A DNA stretch of 64,000 nt from Peptococcaceae bacterium BICA1-7 (GTDB taxonomy: Bacteria > Bacillota > Desulfotomaculia > Desulfotomaculales > Desulfocucumaceae): the NCBI GenBank assembly GCA_000802095.1, contig JUEB01000011.1, positions 124,001 to 188,000 of the forward strand. Reading direction: 5' to 3'. Positions 55,751 to 64,000 of this stretch are shown here, piece after piece. A program made the position numbers and the translations under genes. Each line of letters starts with the position of its first letter. Within the stretch, counting starts at the first letter, position 1. The notes below the pieces were generated by a model. That model saw nothing but the letters and a program-made list of their open reading frames with translations. It had not been told where the DNA came from and made no database searches.

Positions 55751-56596
55751 TTATCCACTTAAGATATGGATAGTCTGGAAAACCTCGATATGATCATCTG
55801 CCTGGTATCTTTTGGAGATTTTTGTGCAGTTGTGACTTAATATGAAGCGACTTTCACCAACATAATTTACGGAAAAAAATGGTGTTTTGATGTCCCATTG
55901 AAGGCTTTTGTCCGACAGCAGCGCCTTGACCTTGGCCACAACAATTTTCACTACCTCAACAATTCCGTCAGTCAGTTTCTCCTCCGCAATCTCCTCCGGA
56001 GGGGTTCTGTATAGACGGGAAACAAGCCTGAGCGCGGTTTCTTTGTTCATGGTAATAATACAAACAGCATTAATATAGCCCCAAAAAGGTATCTGGCAGG
56101 AAAAGACATCTCTTTGTTTAAGCAGGTCATTAGTGCCCTGAGAGATCTCCTTCACCTGAAGCCCCGAAATCTTCCCCACAGTATACTTTAAAGCGTCTGA
56201 TAGACATTCATTAATCTGTTGATATTCATAGCCCAAACCAAGGCAGTCCAGAATTTTCTTAGTCAACTCCTGTTCAGTAAAAGGCTTGACCATATAGTTT
56301 TTTGCCCCGGCCTGAATTGCTTTAATTATTTTATCTTTTTCATTCTCTGTGGTGCACATAATAACCGGGATATGCTTATAGTTTTCATTACTCTTAATAG
56401 TTTTCAGGAGCTCAAAACCGCTCATCCTTGGCATATTCCAGTCCAGTATAACAAGGTCTATATGGCTGTTTTGCCCTAAAACAGCCAGGGCTTCCACACC
56501 ATCGGACGCCTCTAGAATTTCCCCGCCTAAAGCTTCTACAACTTTTCCGGTAATTTTCCTCACCATTGCAACATCGTCAACCGATAAAATTTTCAT
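55751..56596 (-). CDS. Response regulator with CheX-like phosphatase domain
   Basis: 281 residues. The receiver (1-120) has the acidic pair near ILSVDDVAMVRKI, phospho-acceptor DWNMPRMSGFELL and Lys in YMVKPFTEQEL. The C-terminal half (about 130-281) resembles CheX/FliY-type CheY-P phosphatases (AVCIITMNKETALRLVSRLY, ADGIVEVV-like EVVKIVVAKVKALLSD). It probably adjusts chemotaxis signalling. It converges on the CBO0543-like gene. Confidence 0.82.
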   Translation of the reverse strand: MKILSVDDVAMVRKITGKVVEALGGEILEASDGVEALAVLGQNSHIDLVILDWNMPRMSGFELLKTIKSNENYKHIPVIMCTTENEKDKIIKAIQAGAKNYMVKPFTEQELTKKILDCLGLGYEYQQINECLSDALKYTVGKISGLQVKEISQGTNDLLKQRDVFSCQIPFWGYINAVCIITMNKETALRLVSRLYRTPPEEIAEEKLTDGIVEVVKIVVAKVKALLSDKSLQWDIKTPFFSVNYVGESRFILSHNCTKISKRYQADDHIEVFQTIHILSG

Positions 56597-57450
56597 GCCT
56601 GCACCTCTAACTTAATACGATAGTACACTAAAAAACATATTATCCTTCCATATAAGTGTTAAATGATATTGTTTGCATAGCATAGCGAAAAAACTTCTTT
56701 TTTAATTTTTCATCTACTTGCAGTTCCCGCCCAAACACTGGAAACCGACCAAATAAAAACACCCTGCAATTATTCTAATTATATCATGTTTAATAGTATA
56801 TGGCATTGCCGTGAGTTGGCTGCTTTAGTACAATCTCTCGAAAGGTTTTGAAGCCCCGGTCCGTGCCCAATCTCATCCGCTAACCGGTCCCCAGCCTTTG
56901 GGAGCATCATCCCGTCCTGCAATTATTTTTTCCCGGAATATGAATAAGGCCCGGACTCCTTTAAGCATCTTTTTTATCAGGTCTGTTAATAAAGTGCCGG
57001 GTCCTATTTCTTTAAACTCCAATTCCCCTAATACCATCAAATTTCTTCTCATTCTGTCCACTCACAGAATCAACTATTTGCTCTGCAAAGTCATTCTTAA
57101 TCTCTCCTTGCAGATATAGCTGTGGTGAATCTATAACAGGGATTAGTTTATGGTCTCATAAAAGCCTTTAGGGATATACAAAGCATTGTCTAAATACAGG
57201 CAAGTATGCTATTCACCTAATACTTGTTTTAGTTCGTTGATCCGGACATGTATCTTCTTCTTAAACACATCAGTGCATCCATTTCCAGGCCGGTCATCCC
57301 AGATATGCCAAGCGGTGGCAATGAATGAACTCGCTTATAATGCGCCCCGCACAGGCATTTTTGTTAATTCCAGGACTTCTTTTTTTCGACTCAAGGTTTA
57401 AAATTCTTCCCTTAGGGCATCTTATTATTGATAGGAGGTGAAAAAGTAAA
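56597..57450. other. Long stretch without a supported gene
   Basis: About 850 nt. A 62-codon minus-strand frame (56873-57061, contains KKMLKGVRALFIFREK) has no recognised family. Around 57220-57330 the minus strand shows a protein-like run ending KKKIHVRINELKQVLGE between stops. These look like gene relics. The last 20 nt contain the AGGAGGTG site of the DUF2512 gene. Confidence 0.4.
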
Positions 57451-57804
57451 ATGAGTAAAACATCAGTAGCACTTATTGTCAAATTTGTAATGACGTTTGT
57501 TGCAGCGGCCATAGCCTTCATGATTCTAGAGCGGAATGCATTAGGATGGGTGGCACTAGTAGCCCTTGCAGGAACAATTTTAAACTACCTGCTCGGTGAC
57601 CTTGTTATTCTACCCCGGTTTGGCAACATTGTGGCCTCTTTGGGTGATGGTGTCCTTGCTGCAGTAACAGCTTATGTAGTCGATCTTATTGTCCCGGGGT
57701 TTACAACTACCTGGGCAGCACTGGCAGCTTTTGCAGTCCTTGTCGCCGTTGCGGAATACTTTTTCCATGCATATCTACGGCGATCAGAAAAGGTTGCCCC
57801 TTAA
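57451..57804 (+). CDS. DUF2512 (YndM-like) membrane protein
   Basis: 117 residues with four membrane helices: VALIVKFVMTFVAAAIAFMI, VALAGTILNYLLGDLVILPR, ASLGDGVLAAVTAYVVDLIV and ALAAFAVLVAVAEYFFH. This matches the DUF2512 family of spore formers. AGGAGGTG precedes the ATG and a terminator follows. Confidence 0.88.
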   Translation: MSKTSVALIVKFVMTFVAAAIAFMILERNALGWVALVALAGTILNYLLGDLVILPRFGNIVASLGDGVLAAVTAYVVDLIVPGFTTTWAALAAFAVLVAVAEYFFHAYLRRSEKVAP

Positions 57805-57820
57805 GCTTTTAGCTCCATGA

Positions 57821-57852
57821 AAAAACGACCCCCTGAATGGAGGTCGTTTTTT
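57821..57852 (+). terminator. Terminator after DUF2512
   Basis: AAAACGACCCCCTGAAT..GGAGGTCGTTTTTT, nearly identical to the hairpin after tRNA-Leu at 23886-23919. Confidence 0.9.
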
Positions 57853-58017
57853 AATTTCACCGGCCTGCAGTCAAAACCGTCACCATGATACACACTGCCG
57901 TACAGGTCAGTAATATTATCTCTGTTTTGGCATACCTAAAACTCCCTATGGAATAGAATATAAATGTAAAAAGAGAAAACGATTACCACGTAGACTTTTT
58001 AAGAAAAAGCCTATACA

Positions 58018-58300
58018 ATATATATGTAAAAAACCGGAGGTAAAAATATAGACATGCGTTTCGACCAATAAGTCCTTAACCAAACTGGATAGGGTTGCCG
58101 GAGTCTGTCTGCCGGTGCAGTGGTCGAAATAAGTGTGTCTTTTTTAACCCTCTGATAAAGGGAAATTTTATAATAACAAGGCATTCCATAATACAATCTC
58201 CGCTAAATGGATGGTATGGATGCTTTAGCTTATTGCCATATTGACCCTTCGCATCCGGAAAGCAGGCAGACAGGAGCCTGTTTTTTATTTGAGGATGAGG
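58018..58300 (+). promoter_or_regulatory. Attenuator-like leader of the ABC-F gene
   Basis: CCGGAGGTAAAAA is followed by an ATG (58054) opening the five-codon frame MRFDQ. This overlaps the first strand of a long hairpin (AGACATGCGTTTCGACCA with TGGTCGAAATAAGTGTGTCT) ending in TTTTTT near 58145. A second hairpin CAGGC/GCCTG with TTTTTTAT lies about 25 nt before the coding start. Such leaders control ribosome-protection ABC-F genes when antibiotics stall the leader ribosome. Confidence 0.62.
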
Positions 58301-58310
58301 AGGGTTTTTT

Positions 58311-60158
58311 ATGTTGATACTTAAAGTTGAGGGACTTAAAAAGGATTGGAACGGAAAACAGGTGTTTGAAAATGTTAATCTTGAAATACATCGAGGAGAA
58401 CGTATTGCCCTAATGGGAGGGAACGGGGCAGGAAAAACTACACTCCTGGGGTGCCTGTCAGGTCAGGTTTCCCCCGATGAGGGAAAGATTTTTCGCCGCT
58501 TGCCTGTAAAGGCATGGGGAATAATAGAGCAGCATTTAATAGTCCCGGAGGCACTGACAGTGCAAGAATTTATTAAATCGGGGCACACAGTTTTATACCG
58601 CTTGAAAAATGAATTGAACCAGTTGGAGAATATATTGGAATATGAAAAAGGGGATGGACTGAACATTGCCCTTGAACGTTATAGTACCCTCCTGGAACGT
58701 TACCAATCTCTGGGGGGATATGAGTGGGAATATGAGGTCAATGCTGTCCTTTGCCGGTTCGCCCTTTCAGGGAAGGTCCTGTACCGGGAATTAAGCGGGG
58801 GGCAGAAAACAAAAGCCCAGTTGGCCCGGGTTATGGCAGGGAACCCTTCATTTCTGCTCATGGATGAACCTACCAACCACCTGGATATGGAGACGCTGGA
58901 CTGGCTCACATGCTGGGTACAGGCATTTCATGGCACTGTTTTGTTTGTATCTCATGACCGGGAGTTTATCGACCGGGTGGCTGATAAAACGGTGGAGCTT
59001 TCATTAAAAGGAACTAAAACATACCCGGGAGGATACTCGGACTTCCTTAAAGAACGGGAACGCGAAGGTAAGGAACAAGAAGCCCTTTATAAAAAACAGC
59101 AGCAGGAAAAAAAGAAAATTGAAGAAGCCATTGGCCGCTATAGGGAATGGTTTATGAAGGCCCATGAGGCGGCAGGGGAGCGGAGCCCCTTTTATAAGAA
59201 GAAGGCGGAAAAAAACCGGACACGTTTTAAAGCAAAGGAAAAAGCACTGGAACGCCTGGAAAAGGAACAGGTGGAACGTCCCAAAGATATACCCGGTATA
59301 CATGTCAGCTTTAAAGAAAATGTCTTTGAAGCCCGCCAGTTGGTCCGAATGGAAGATGTGGGGTTTTCTTACGGTGATCAGCAGGTGCTCCAGAACGTGA
59401 ATCTTACCATTTCCCGGGGTGACAGGGTGGCCGTGGCCGGCCAGAACGGAAGCGGCAAAACCACACTCCTAAAACTTCTGTCTGGAAAGCTTCAGCCCCG
59501 GGCAGGGTCCGTCATCCATCATCCAGTATTAAGAATAGGCTACTTCGCCCAGGAACTGGATAACCTCAATAATGAAGAGACTATACTGGACAGTTTGCTT
59601 CGCCTGCCGGGTATGACTCAGCGGGAGGCACGAAATATTCTGGCAGGCTTTTTCTTTCGGCAGGATGAAGTATTCCGCAACATAGGCACCCTTAGCATGG
59701 GGGAACGGTGCCGGTTAGCCTTTGTCATGCTTTATTTTTCTGATGCTAACCTGCTGGTATTGGATGAGCCCACAAACTATCTGGACATTCACACCCGGGA
59801 GCAGGTGGAGGAAGCCCTTATCCGCTATCCCGGCGCGCTGGTAGTGGTTTCTCACGATAGATATTTGTTGAAGAAAGTTTCCAACCGGGTTATCCTCCTG
59901 AATGAAGGCCAGATGACTTATTATCCTGGTAATTATGAAGAGTTCCAGAACTACCTTTATAAAGCAGCCTGCCGGCCTGCTGACCGCGAAATGGAAGACC
60001 GCATGCTTTCCCTTAAACTGGAACTGGCCCGGCTTATGGCCGGGTCAGAACCTGAAGGAGAAGACGAGAAAGAGCTCTTTTATGCCAATATTCGCCAGGT
60101 AAAGGCGGAATTGGACGAACTGCTGACTGATACCGGCCCTCCGGTGAAGAACAGCTAA
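58311..60158 (+). CDS. ABC-F ATPase, ribosome-protection type
   Basis: 615-residue soluble protein with two ABC domains and no membrane part. Walker A: GGNGAGKTTLLG and GQNGSGKTTLLK. Signatures: ELSGGQKTKAQLARVM and TLSMGERCRLAFVML. Walker B: LLMDEPTNHLD and LVLDEPTNYLD. A charged interdomain linker (about residues 245-335) would be the PtIM that reaches the ribosomal E/P site. Antibiotic resistance or translation-factor roles are both possible; the attenuator-like leader favours resistance. It converges on the malic enzyme gene with a four-base overlap. Confidence 0.9.
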   Translation: MLILKVEGLKKDWNGKQVFENVNLEIHRGERIALMGGNGAGKTTLLGCLSGQVSPDEGKIFRRLPVKAWGIIEQHLIVPEALTVQEFIKSGHTVLYRLKNELNQLENILEYEKGDGLNIALERYSTLLERYQSLGGYEWEYEVNAVLCRFALSGKVLYRELSGGQKTKAQLARVMAGNPSFLLMDEPTNHLDMETLDWLTCWVQAFHGTVLFVSHDREFIDRVADKTVELSLKGTKTYPGGYSDFLKEREREGKEQEALYKKQQQEKKKIEEAIGRYREWFMKAHEAAGERSPFYKKKAEKNRTRFKAKEKALERLEKEQVERPKDIPGIHVSFKENVFEARQLVRMEDVGFSYGDQQVLQNVNLTISRGDRVAVAGQNGSGKTTLLKLLSGKLQPRAGSVIHHPVLRIGYFAQELDNLNNEETILDSLLRLPGMTQREARNILAGFFFRQDEVFRNIGTLSMGERCRLAFVMLYFSDANLLVLDEPTNYLDIHTREQVEEALIRYPGALVVVSHDRYLLKKVSNRVILLNEGQMTYYPGNYEEFQNYLYKAACRPADREMEDRMLSLKLELARLMAGSEPEGEDEKELFYANIRQVKAELDELLTDTGPPVKNS

Positions 60159-61564
60159 TTGTCCATATTCAAAAAATCCCTGGCAACTCCGGTTTGTTTT
60201 GCCATTTCTTTAACCGCCTTTGCCAATGCCGGAGATACTTTGTCATTGAAAACAGAGGGAATTATATTGTCCGCAGACAATTGTTCGCTGTCCATTAAAC
60301 CGGCCAGCGCGTATGCGGCAGCAAGGCACATCTCATGGTTTATAGCCCTGGCGCTGCAGTCCAGCGCCCCCCTGAAAACGCCTGGGAAAGCCAGGGCATT
60401 ATTAATCTGATTGGGGTAGTCAGACCTACCTGTGGCAACTACCCCGGCCACATCCAATATACTCTCCGGGTATATTTCCGGATTTGGGTTTGCCAGGGCG
60501 AATACTATAGGGCTGTTAGCCATATTTAACACATCTTCCCTTACTAAAAGACCTGGCCCGGACACTCCGATAAATACGTCGGCCCCGGCGACTACTTCTT
60601 TCAGGCTCCCATGAATACATCTATTATTAGTGTTAAGGGCAAGCCATAGCTTTGAGGACTGGGTGGGCGGATTGTCCCTTGAGATGGCGCCCTTCCTGTC
60701 ACACACTACAATATCGCACACCCCTGCGCTTAATAGTATCTTGGCAATGGATACCCCCGCTGCTCCGGCCCCGCTTATCACCACCCGGATACCCTTTATA
60801 TCCTTGCCAACCACCTTTAGGGCGTTTAGCAACCCGGCCAGTGCCACTATTGCGGTGCCGTGCTGGTCGTCGTGAAAAACGGGAATATCCAGCAGCCGTG
60901 CCAGTGCCTCCTCTATCTCAAAGCACTTGGGCGCGGCGATATCCTCCAGATTTATGCCCCCGAAAGAAGGGGCTAGGGCTACTACAGCATCAATAATTCC
61001 CTGGCTGTCCTGCACGCCCAGGCATAAGGGGAAGGCGTTTATATCGGCAAATTTTTTAAACAGCATGGCCTTGCCCTCCATTACCGGCAGTGCGGCGGCC
61101 GCGCCCAGGTTACCCAGGCCCAGAACCGCCGATCCGTCAGTAATTATAGCTAATGAATTTCCTTTCATGGTCAGACGATACGCCATTCCAGGATCCCCGG
61201 CGATTGCCTCGGAAATTTCTGCAACCCCCGGAGTGTATACCAGGGAGAGGTCCTCCCAGTCGATAACCGGCTTTTGAGGCTGAATATTAATCTTACCTCC
61301 CAGGTGTCTTGTAAACACCCTGTCGGCTATATGGATCAGCCTGATGTCGGGGATATTGCCCAGTGCATTGACTAACCCGTCAATGGATTTCTTATCGTGC
61401 AAACGGATCATGATATCCCTGGTTAATAAATTGGGAGAGGCGGACACTAAATCTATGTTGCCGATGCTCCCTCCCTCCCTGGCTATCACCGCCAGCACAC
61501 TGGCAAGGATTCCCGGACGGTTGGGCAGCAAGAACCTTATTACAATATTTAAAGACATTATCAT
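60155..61564 (-). CDS. Malic enzyme with N-terminal ACT domain
   Basis: Oxidatively decarboxylates malate to pyruvate with NAD(P)H formation. Residues 1-80 form an ACT domain (LLPNRPGILASVLAVIAREG). The malic core has VYTPGVAEISEAIAGDP, GDPGMAYRLTMKGNSLAIIT-type start with the GSAVLGLGNLG loop, metal site VFHDDQHGTAIVAL and nucleotide fold VVISGAGAAGVSIAKIL, plus ALANPNPEIYPE. The length of 469 aa fits the short bacterial type. It lies nine bases after the thiolase gene. The ACT domain suggests allosteric control. Confidence 0.95.
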   Translation of the reverse strand: MIMSLNIVIRFLLPNRPGILASVLAVIAREGGSIGNIDLVSASPNLLTRDIMIRLHDKKSIDGLVNALGNIPDIRLIHIADRVFTRHLGGKINIQPQKPVIDWEDLSLVYTPGVAEISEAIAGDPGMAYRLTMKGNSLAIITDGSAVLGLGNLGAAAALPVMEGKAMLFKKFADINAFPLCLGVQDSQGIIDAVVALAPSFGGINLEDIAAPKCFEIEEALARLLDIPVFHDDQHGTAIVALAGLLNALKVVGKDIKGIRVVISGAGAAGVSIAKILLSAGVCDIVVCDRKGAISRDNPPTQSSKLWLALNTNNRCIHGSLKEVVAGADVFIGVSGPGLLVREDVLNMANSPIVFALANPNPEIYPESILDVAGVVATGRSDYPNQINNALAFPGVFRGALDCSARAINHEMCLAAAYALAGLMDSEQLSADNIIPSVFNDKVSPALAKAVKEMAKQTGVARDFLNMDN

Positions 61565-61573
61565 CAGAAGACC

Positions 61574-62734
61574 TCATTTTTTAAGAATGGTCACCGAGCT
61601 GTTGGGACCTGCCCCCGAGGCATGGCAAAGGCCGACCTGTGCGCCTTCCACCTGTCTGGGGCCCGCCTCGCCTCTCAGTTGCAATACCACCTCATAGATT
61701 TGTGCGCAGGCTGTGGCCCCCAGCGGGTGACCCCTTGACATAAGTCCCCCGTCTGTATTCACCGGTATCTGGCCATTGATGTTAAACTTGCCCTCTCTTA
61801 AAAGCCTTGGCGCCTCTCCTTTTCCGCACAGGCCCATTTTTTCTATGTCCCACAATTCGGACGGGGCCATGGTATCGTATACTTGAGCCACGTCAATGTC
61901 CTCAGGCCCTATCCCGGCCTGCTCATAGGCCATTCTGGCAGACATTTCGGTCATTCCCTCTTTGGCCGGGAATTTGACACTGTCCACCAGGGCTGAAGGA
62001 TAAAAGGCATCTCCGTATACACCCGAGCTAAGAACAGAGCTGGCTACCTTTACAGCTTTACTTGCCGACTTCAATTTATCCCTGCTGCAAAGTATGAATC
62101 CGGTAGCGCCATCGGCCAGGGGGCAGCAGTGTAAAAGCCTCATGGGCTTGGCCACCATCCTGGAGGCCATCACCTCTTCCAGGGTAACCGGCTTCTGAAA
62201 GCGCGCATTGGGGTTTAACGCACCGTTTTTGCGGTTTTTTACACTTACCAGGCTGAAATCTTCTACCGTGGCGCCGCTTTCCTTCATATACTCCACTGTT
62301 TCATTGGCATAATTGGCGGGCTGCACGTTAAAACCCATTTGCAGTTCAAATGGCCTGAAGGCTGTGCTGGGAATGGGACCCCGGGGCATTTTTTCCATGC
62401 CCAGGACAAGCACGATGTCATATATTTCAGCCGCCACTGACTGGTAGGCCAACCGGAAGGCCGATCCTCCACTGGAGCAGGCATTCTCTATGTTAACCAC
62501 CGGAATTCCTGTAAGGCCAACTTCTTTTATAGCCTGGTGCCCGGATCCGGTGCCCTGGTATACACTGGCGCAGAAGGCTGCCTGAATATCCGGCCACTGC
62601 ATCCCGGCATCTTTTAGAATATTAAGGATAGCCTCTCCACCCAGATGAAACCATTGCTTGTCTTCGTATACGTTAAACCTGGTGGTGCCGATGCCGGCCA
62701 CCACTACTTCCCTCATCTGATTAATTGGTTTCAT
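61574..62734 (-). CDS. Thiolase / acetyl-CoA acetyltransferase (SCP2-thiolase type)
   Basis: 386 residues of the lipid-transfer/thiolase branch that works with DUF35 partners. Nucleophile Cys is in VVNIENACSSGGSAFRLAYQ (about residue 86). The C-terminal catalytic motifs are NTDGGLMSRGHPLGATACAQ (His) and VGLCHASGAGPNSS-like CHASGAG. It overlaps the DUF35 gene by 14 bases. A role in beta-ketoacyl-CoA cleavage or condensation is likely; the substrate is unknown. Confidence 0.93.
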   Translation of the reverse strand: MKPINQMREVVVAGIGTTRFNVYEDKQWFHLGGEAILNILKDAGMQWPDIQAAFCASVYQGTGSGHQAIKEVGLTGIPVVNIENACSSGGSAFRLAYQSVAAEIYDIVLVLGMEKMPRGPIPSTAFRPFELQMGFNVQPANYANETVEYMKESGATVEDFSLVSVKNRKNGALNPNARFQKPVTLEEVMASRMVAKPMRLLHCCPLADGATGFILCSRDKLKSASKAVKVASSVLSSGVYGDAFYPSALVDSVKFPAKEGMTEMSARMAYEQAGIGPEDIDVAQVYDTMAPSELWDIEKMGLCGKGEAPRLLREGKFNINGQIPVNTDGGLMSRGHPLGATACAQIYEVVLQLRGEAGPRQVEGAQVGLCHASGAGPNSSVTILKK

Positions 62735-63212
62735 TGTTTAGGCCCCCTGTATGAACATTATTGGATTTATCACCTTTTATTTTCACCGGCTGAAATTTAT
62801 AAGTCAGTATTTCGGCCCCTTCAGCGTTTTCACAAAGCTTTTCGATGACCAAACTTACTTCCATGCCCACTTCCAGTTCTTCCAGGTCACAGCCGGTAAA
62901 CAATGTTTCCACCTTTACTCCTTCCGGCAGCTTCACAAATCCGTAGGAATAGGGTATGGGCCCGCCATAAAAGCCTCCCGCCGGCTTCTGGTACACCACC
63001 GAGAAACTGGTAATCACTCCCTGGCTGCTCAATTTAATAACCTCCAGGCGGTCTCCCTGGCAGTGAGTGCATATTCCGCTGTCCTGCACCGGAAAGAATA
63101 TCTCTCCACAGGAAAGGCAGCTGCTACCTATTAATCTTACATCTCCTTCACCTGACTGCTCCCATAAACCTTTCCTTATGGGAATCCTTGACTTCTCCCC
63201 ACTTTCTGTCAT
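62721..63212 (-). CDS. DUF35 Zn-ribbon/OB-fold acyl-CoA-binding partner
   Basis: 163 residues from MTESGEKSRIPIRKGLWEQS. The rubredoxin-like zinc ribbon CLSCGEIFFPVQDSGICTHC is followed by an OB fold (VKLPEGVKVETLFTGCDLEE). DUF35 proteins bind thiolases and channel CoA substrates. The start at 63212 fits family length. An ATG at 63269, right after the stop of the CoA-transferase gene, would add 19 residues. Confidence 0.92.
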   Translation of the reverse strand: MTESGEKSRIPIRKGLWEQSGEGDVRLIGSSCLSCGEIFFPVQDSGICTHCQGDRLEVIKLSSQGVITSFSVVYQKPAGGFYGGPIPYSYGFVKLPEGVKVETLFTGCDLEELEVGMEVSLVIEKLCENAEGAEILTYKFQPVKIKGDKSNNVHTGGLNNETN

Positions 63213-63269
63213 AATTATAGTCTCACCCCCATTTGTTTTTAACTGTTCAGCTAGATTTACAGCCTCCAT

Positions 63270-64000
63270 CTAGACTATTTTCCCATTCCTGAGAGTCTCT
63301 ATCTTTTCCCGGTTATAACCAAGGACAGAGGATAAAATCTCTTCTGTGTGCTGGCTTAAAAGGGGCGCCGGGTTGGCTTTTGTTTCCACAGGCAGGCTCT
63401 TTATTTTAACAGGGCTGCCTACCAGTTTGACAGTGGCTGCCACCGGGTCATCCACTTCGACCCACATACGGCGAGCTTGGGCTTGCTCGCAGCTGTAAAT
63501 CTCCTGGGAGGATCTTACCGGCCCACAGGGAACACCTGCCGCCAGAAGCTTTTCGGTGACCTCTTCGGAGGCATATTGCTCCATCCACTGCTCAATTACG
63601 GGGTCAAGCTCCCGTCGGTTCTTTGCCCTCTGCATGGCATTGACGAACCTGGGGTCCTCAAAGAATTCGGGATGTCCGATAACATCGCAGAAACGGCCCC
63701 ACATCTTTGCCTCCAGCACTATTATGGCCACATGGCCATCTCTGGTCTTGTACGCCCCCCAGGGGTGGATCAGGGATTCCTTACCCCTGCTCATTACATT
63801 CCCGGTCAGTGAATACAGGGTATGGGCCCTTTCTGTCAGGGCCATCATCACGTCAAACATGGCAATATCTATATAATCACCCAGGCCTGTCTTTTGCCTG
63901 TTATATAGTGTCAGGGTTATGGCGTAAGCCATGATCATTCCCGGAACAATATCTCCCAGGGCGATCATCGGGTGCAGCGGCGGCCCGTCTTCGTTGCCGA
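63270..64000 (-). CDS. Family III CoA-transferase (CaiB/BaiF), 5' end beyond the window
   Basis: The C-terminal 240 residues or so are seen. GNEDGPPLHPMIALGDIVPG and MIMAYAITLTLYNRQKTGLG with DIAMFDVMMAL, then IHPWGAYKTRDGHVAIIVLE and LLAAGVPCGPVRSSQEIY, are CaiB/BaiF signatures. The frame is open to the window edge; the ATG at 63968 is internal. It moves CoA between carboxylic acids. First visible gene of the operon that continues with DUF35, thiolase and malic enzyme. Confidence 0.94.
   Translation of the reverse strand, partial: GNEDGPPLHPMIALGDIVPGMIMAYAITLTLYNRQKTGLGDYIDIAMFDVMMALTERAHTLYSLTGNVMSRGKESLIHPWGAYKTRDGHVAIIVLEAKMWGRFCDVIGHPEFFEDPRFVNAMQRAKNRRELDPVIEQWMEQYASEEVTEKLLAAGVPCGPVRSSQEIYSCEQAQARRMWVEVDDPVAATVKLVGSPVKIKSLPVETKANPAPLLSQHTEEILSSVLGYNREKIETLRNGKIV

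Noticed and set aside
57294-57521. 75-codon minus-strand frame over the DUF2512 start
   Set aside because: It overlaps a well supported gene and has no ribosome site or family.

Overview
The window looks like the chromosome of an anaerobic, spore-forming Firmicute of the Clostridia, most like the Peptococcaceae/Desulfotomaculum-Pelotomaculum group. That placement is an inference. It rests on the classic Firmicute order yqfC-yqfD-phoH-yqfF-ybeY-dgkA-cdd-era-recO-glyQ-glyS-ccpN-yqfL, on sporulation proteins (YqfC, YqfD, a YhcN/YlaJ lipoprotein), on Firmicute riboswitches, on a selenocysteine-containing SelD and on CoA-ester catabolic genes.

Left part (1-23.8 kb, conserved backbone). On the minus strand, reading right to left, come yqfC, yqfD, phoH, the 7TM-HD c-di-AMP phosphodiesterase gene yqfF/pgpH, ybeY, dgkA, cdd and era. 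They are followed by corA under an M-box Mg2+ riboswitch, a YhcN/YlaJ lipoprotein, recO, a UBA/DUF4342 protein, glyQS under a T-box, and a gluconeogenic operon of a CcpN-like repressor, the PPDK regulatory kinase/phosphatase and pyruvate phosphate dikinase (cut by the window edge). ubiX is on the plus strand. A selenium cassette (selD with an in-frame UGA and SECIS-like hairpin, then yedF), a DUF3231 gene, an Nfu-type protein and an ECF sigma/anti-sigma pair follow.

Middle part (23.8-51.7 kb, probable genomic island). A complete tRNA-Leu(CAA) gene is followed about 27.8 kb later by an exact 57-bp copy of its 3' end, the signature of site-specific integration. No integrase is visible. Between the copies lie mostly metal and envelope genes: a DUF318 permease, a cysteine-rich four-helix (DUF326) protein, an ArsR regulator, two envelope proteins behind c-di-AMP riboswitches, a Fur-box-preceded FbpABC-type iron importer, a frameshifted htpX and a TerC-family protein behind a Mn2+ riboswitch. 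A Met/His/Cys-rich envelope cluster follows: CopA ATPase, two proteins made of 13-residue Met-rich repeats, two DUF2680 proteins, a His/Met-rich membrane protein, a membrane polyferredoxin, small membrane proteins, and a histidine kinase with a Cys-His-Met-rich sensor region. The adjoining response regulator is broken next to an IS3-family remnant. Three promoters in this cluster carry the same 11-bp-periodic direct repeats, which suggests one OmpR/PhoP-type regulon. A RelE-type toxin-antitoxin pair sits near the right repeat.

Right part (51.7-64 kb): DUF2975/XRE regulator pair, a polytopic membrane protein, an EFR1-type flavodoxin-ferredoxin, a CBO0543-like membrane protein, a REC-CheX-like protein, a DUF2512 protein, and an ABC-F protein behind an attenuator-like leader. 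It ends with an operon for an ACT-malic enzyme, a thiolase, a DUF35 Zn-ribbon partner and a family III CoA-transferase (cut by the edge).

A second theme is repeat structure. Heptanucleotide-periodic arrays occur at several sites: two flanked as large palindromes, one forming the ends of cdd and possibly era, and one inside a peripheral loop of a c-di-AMP riboswitch.
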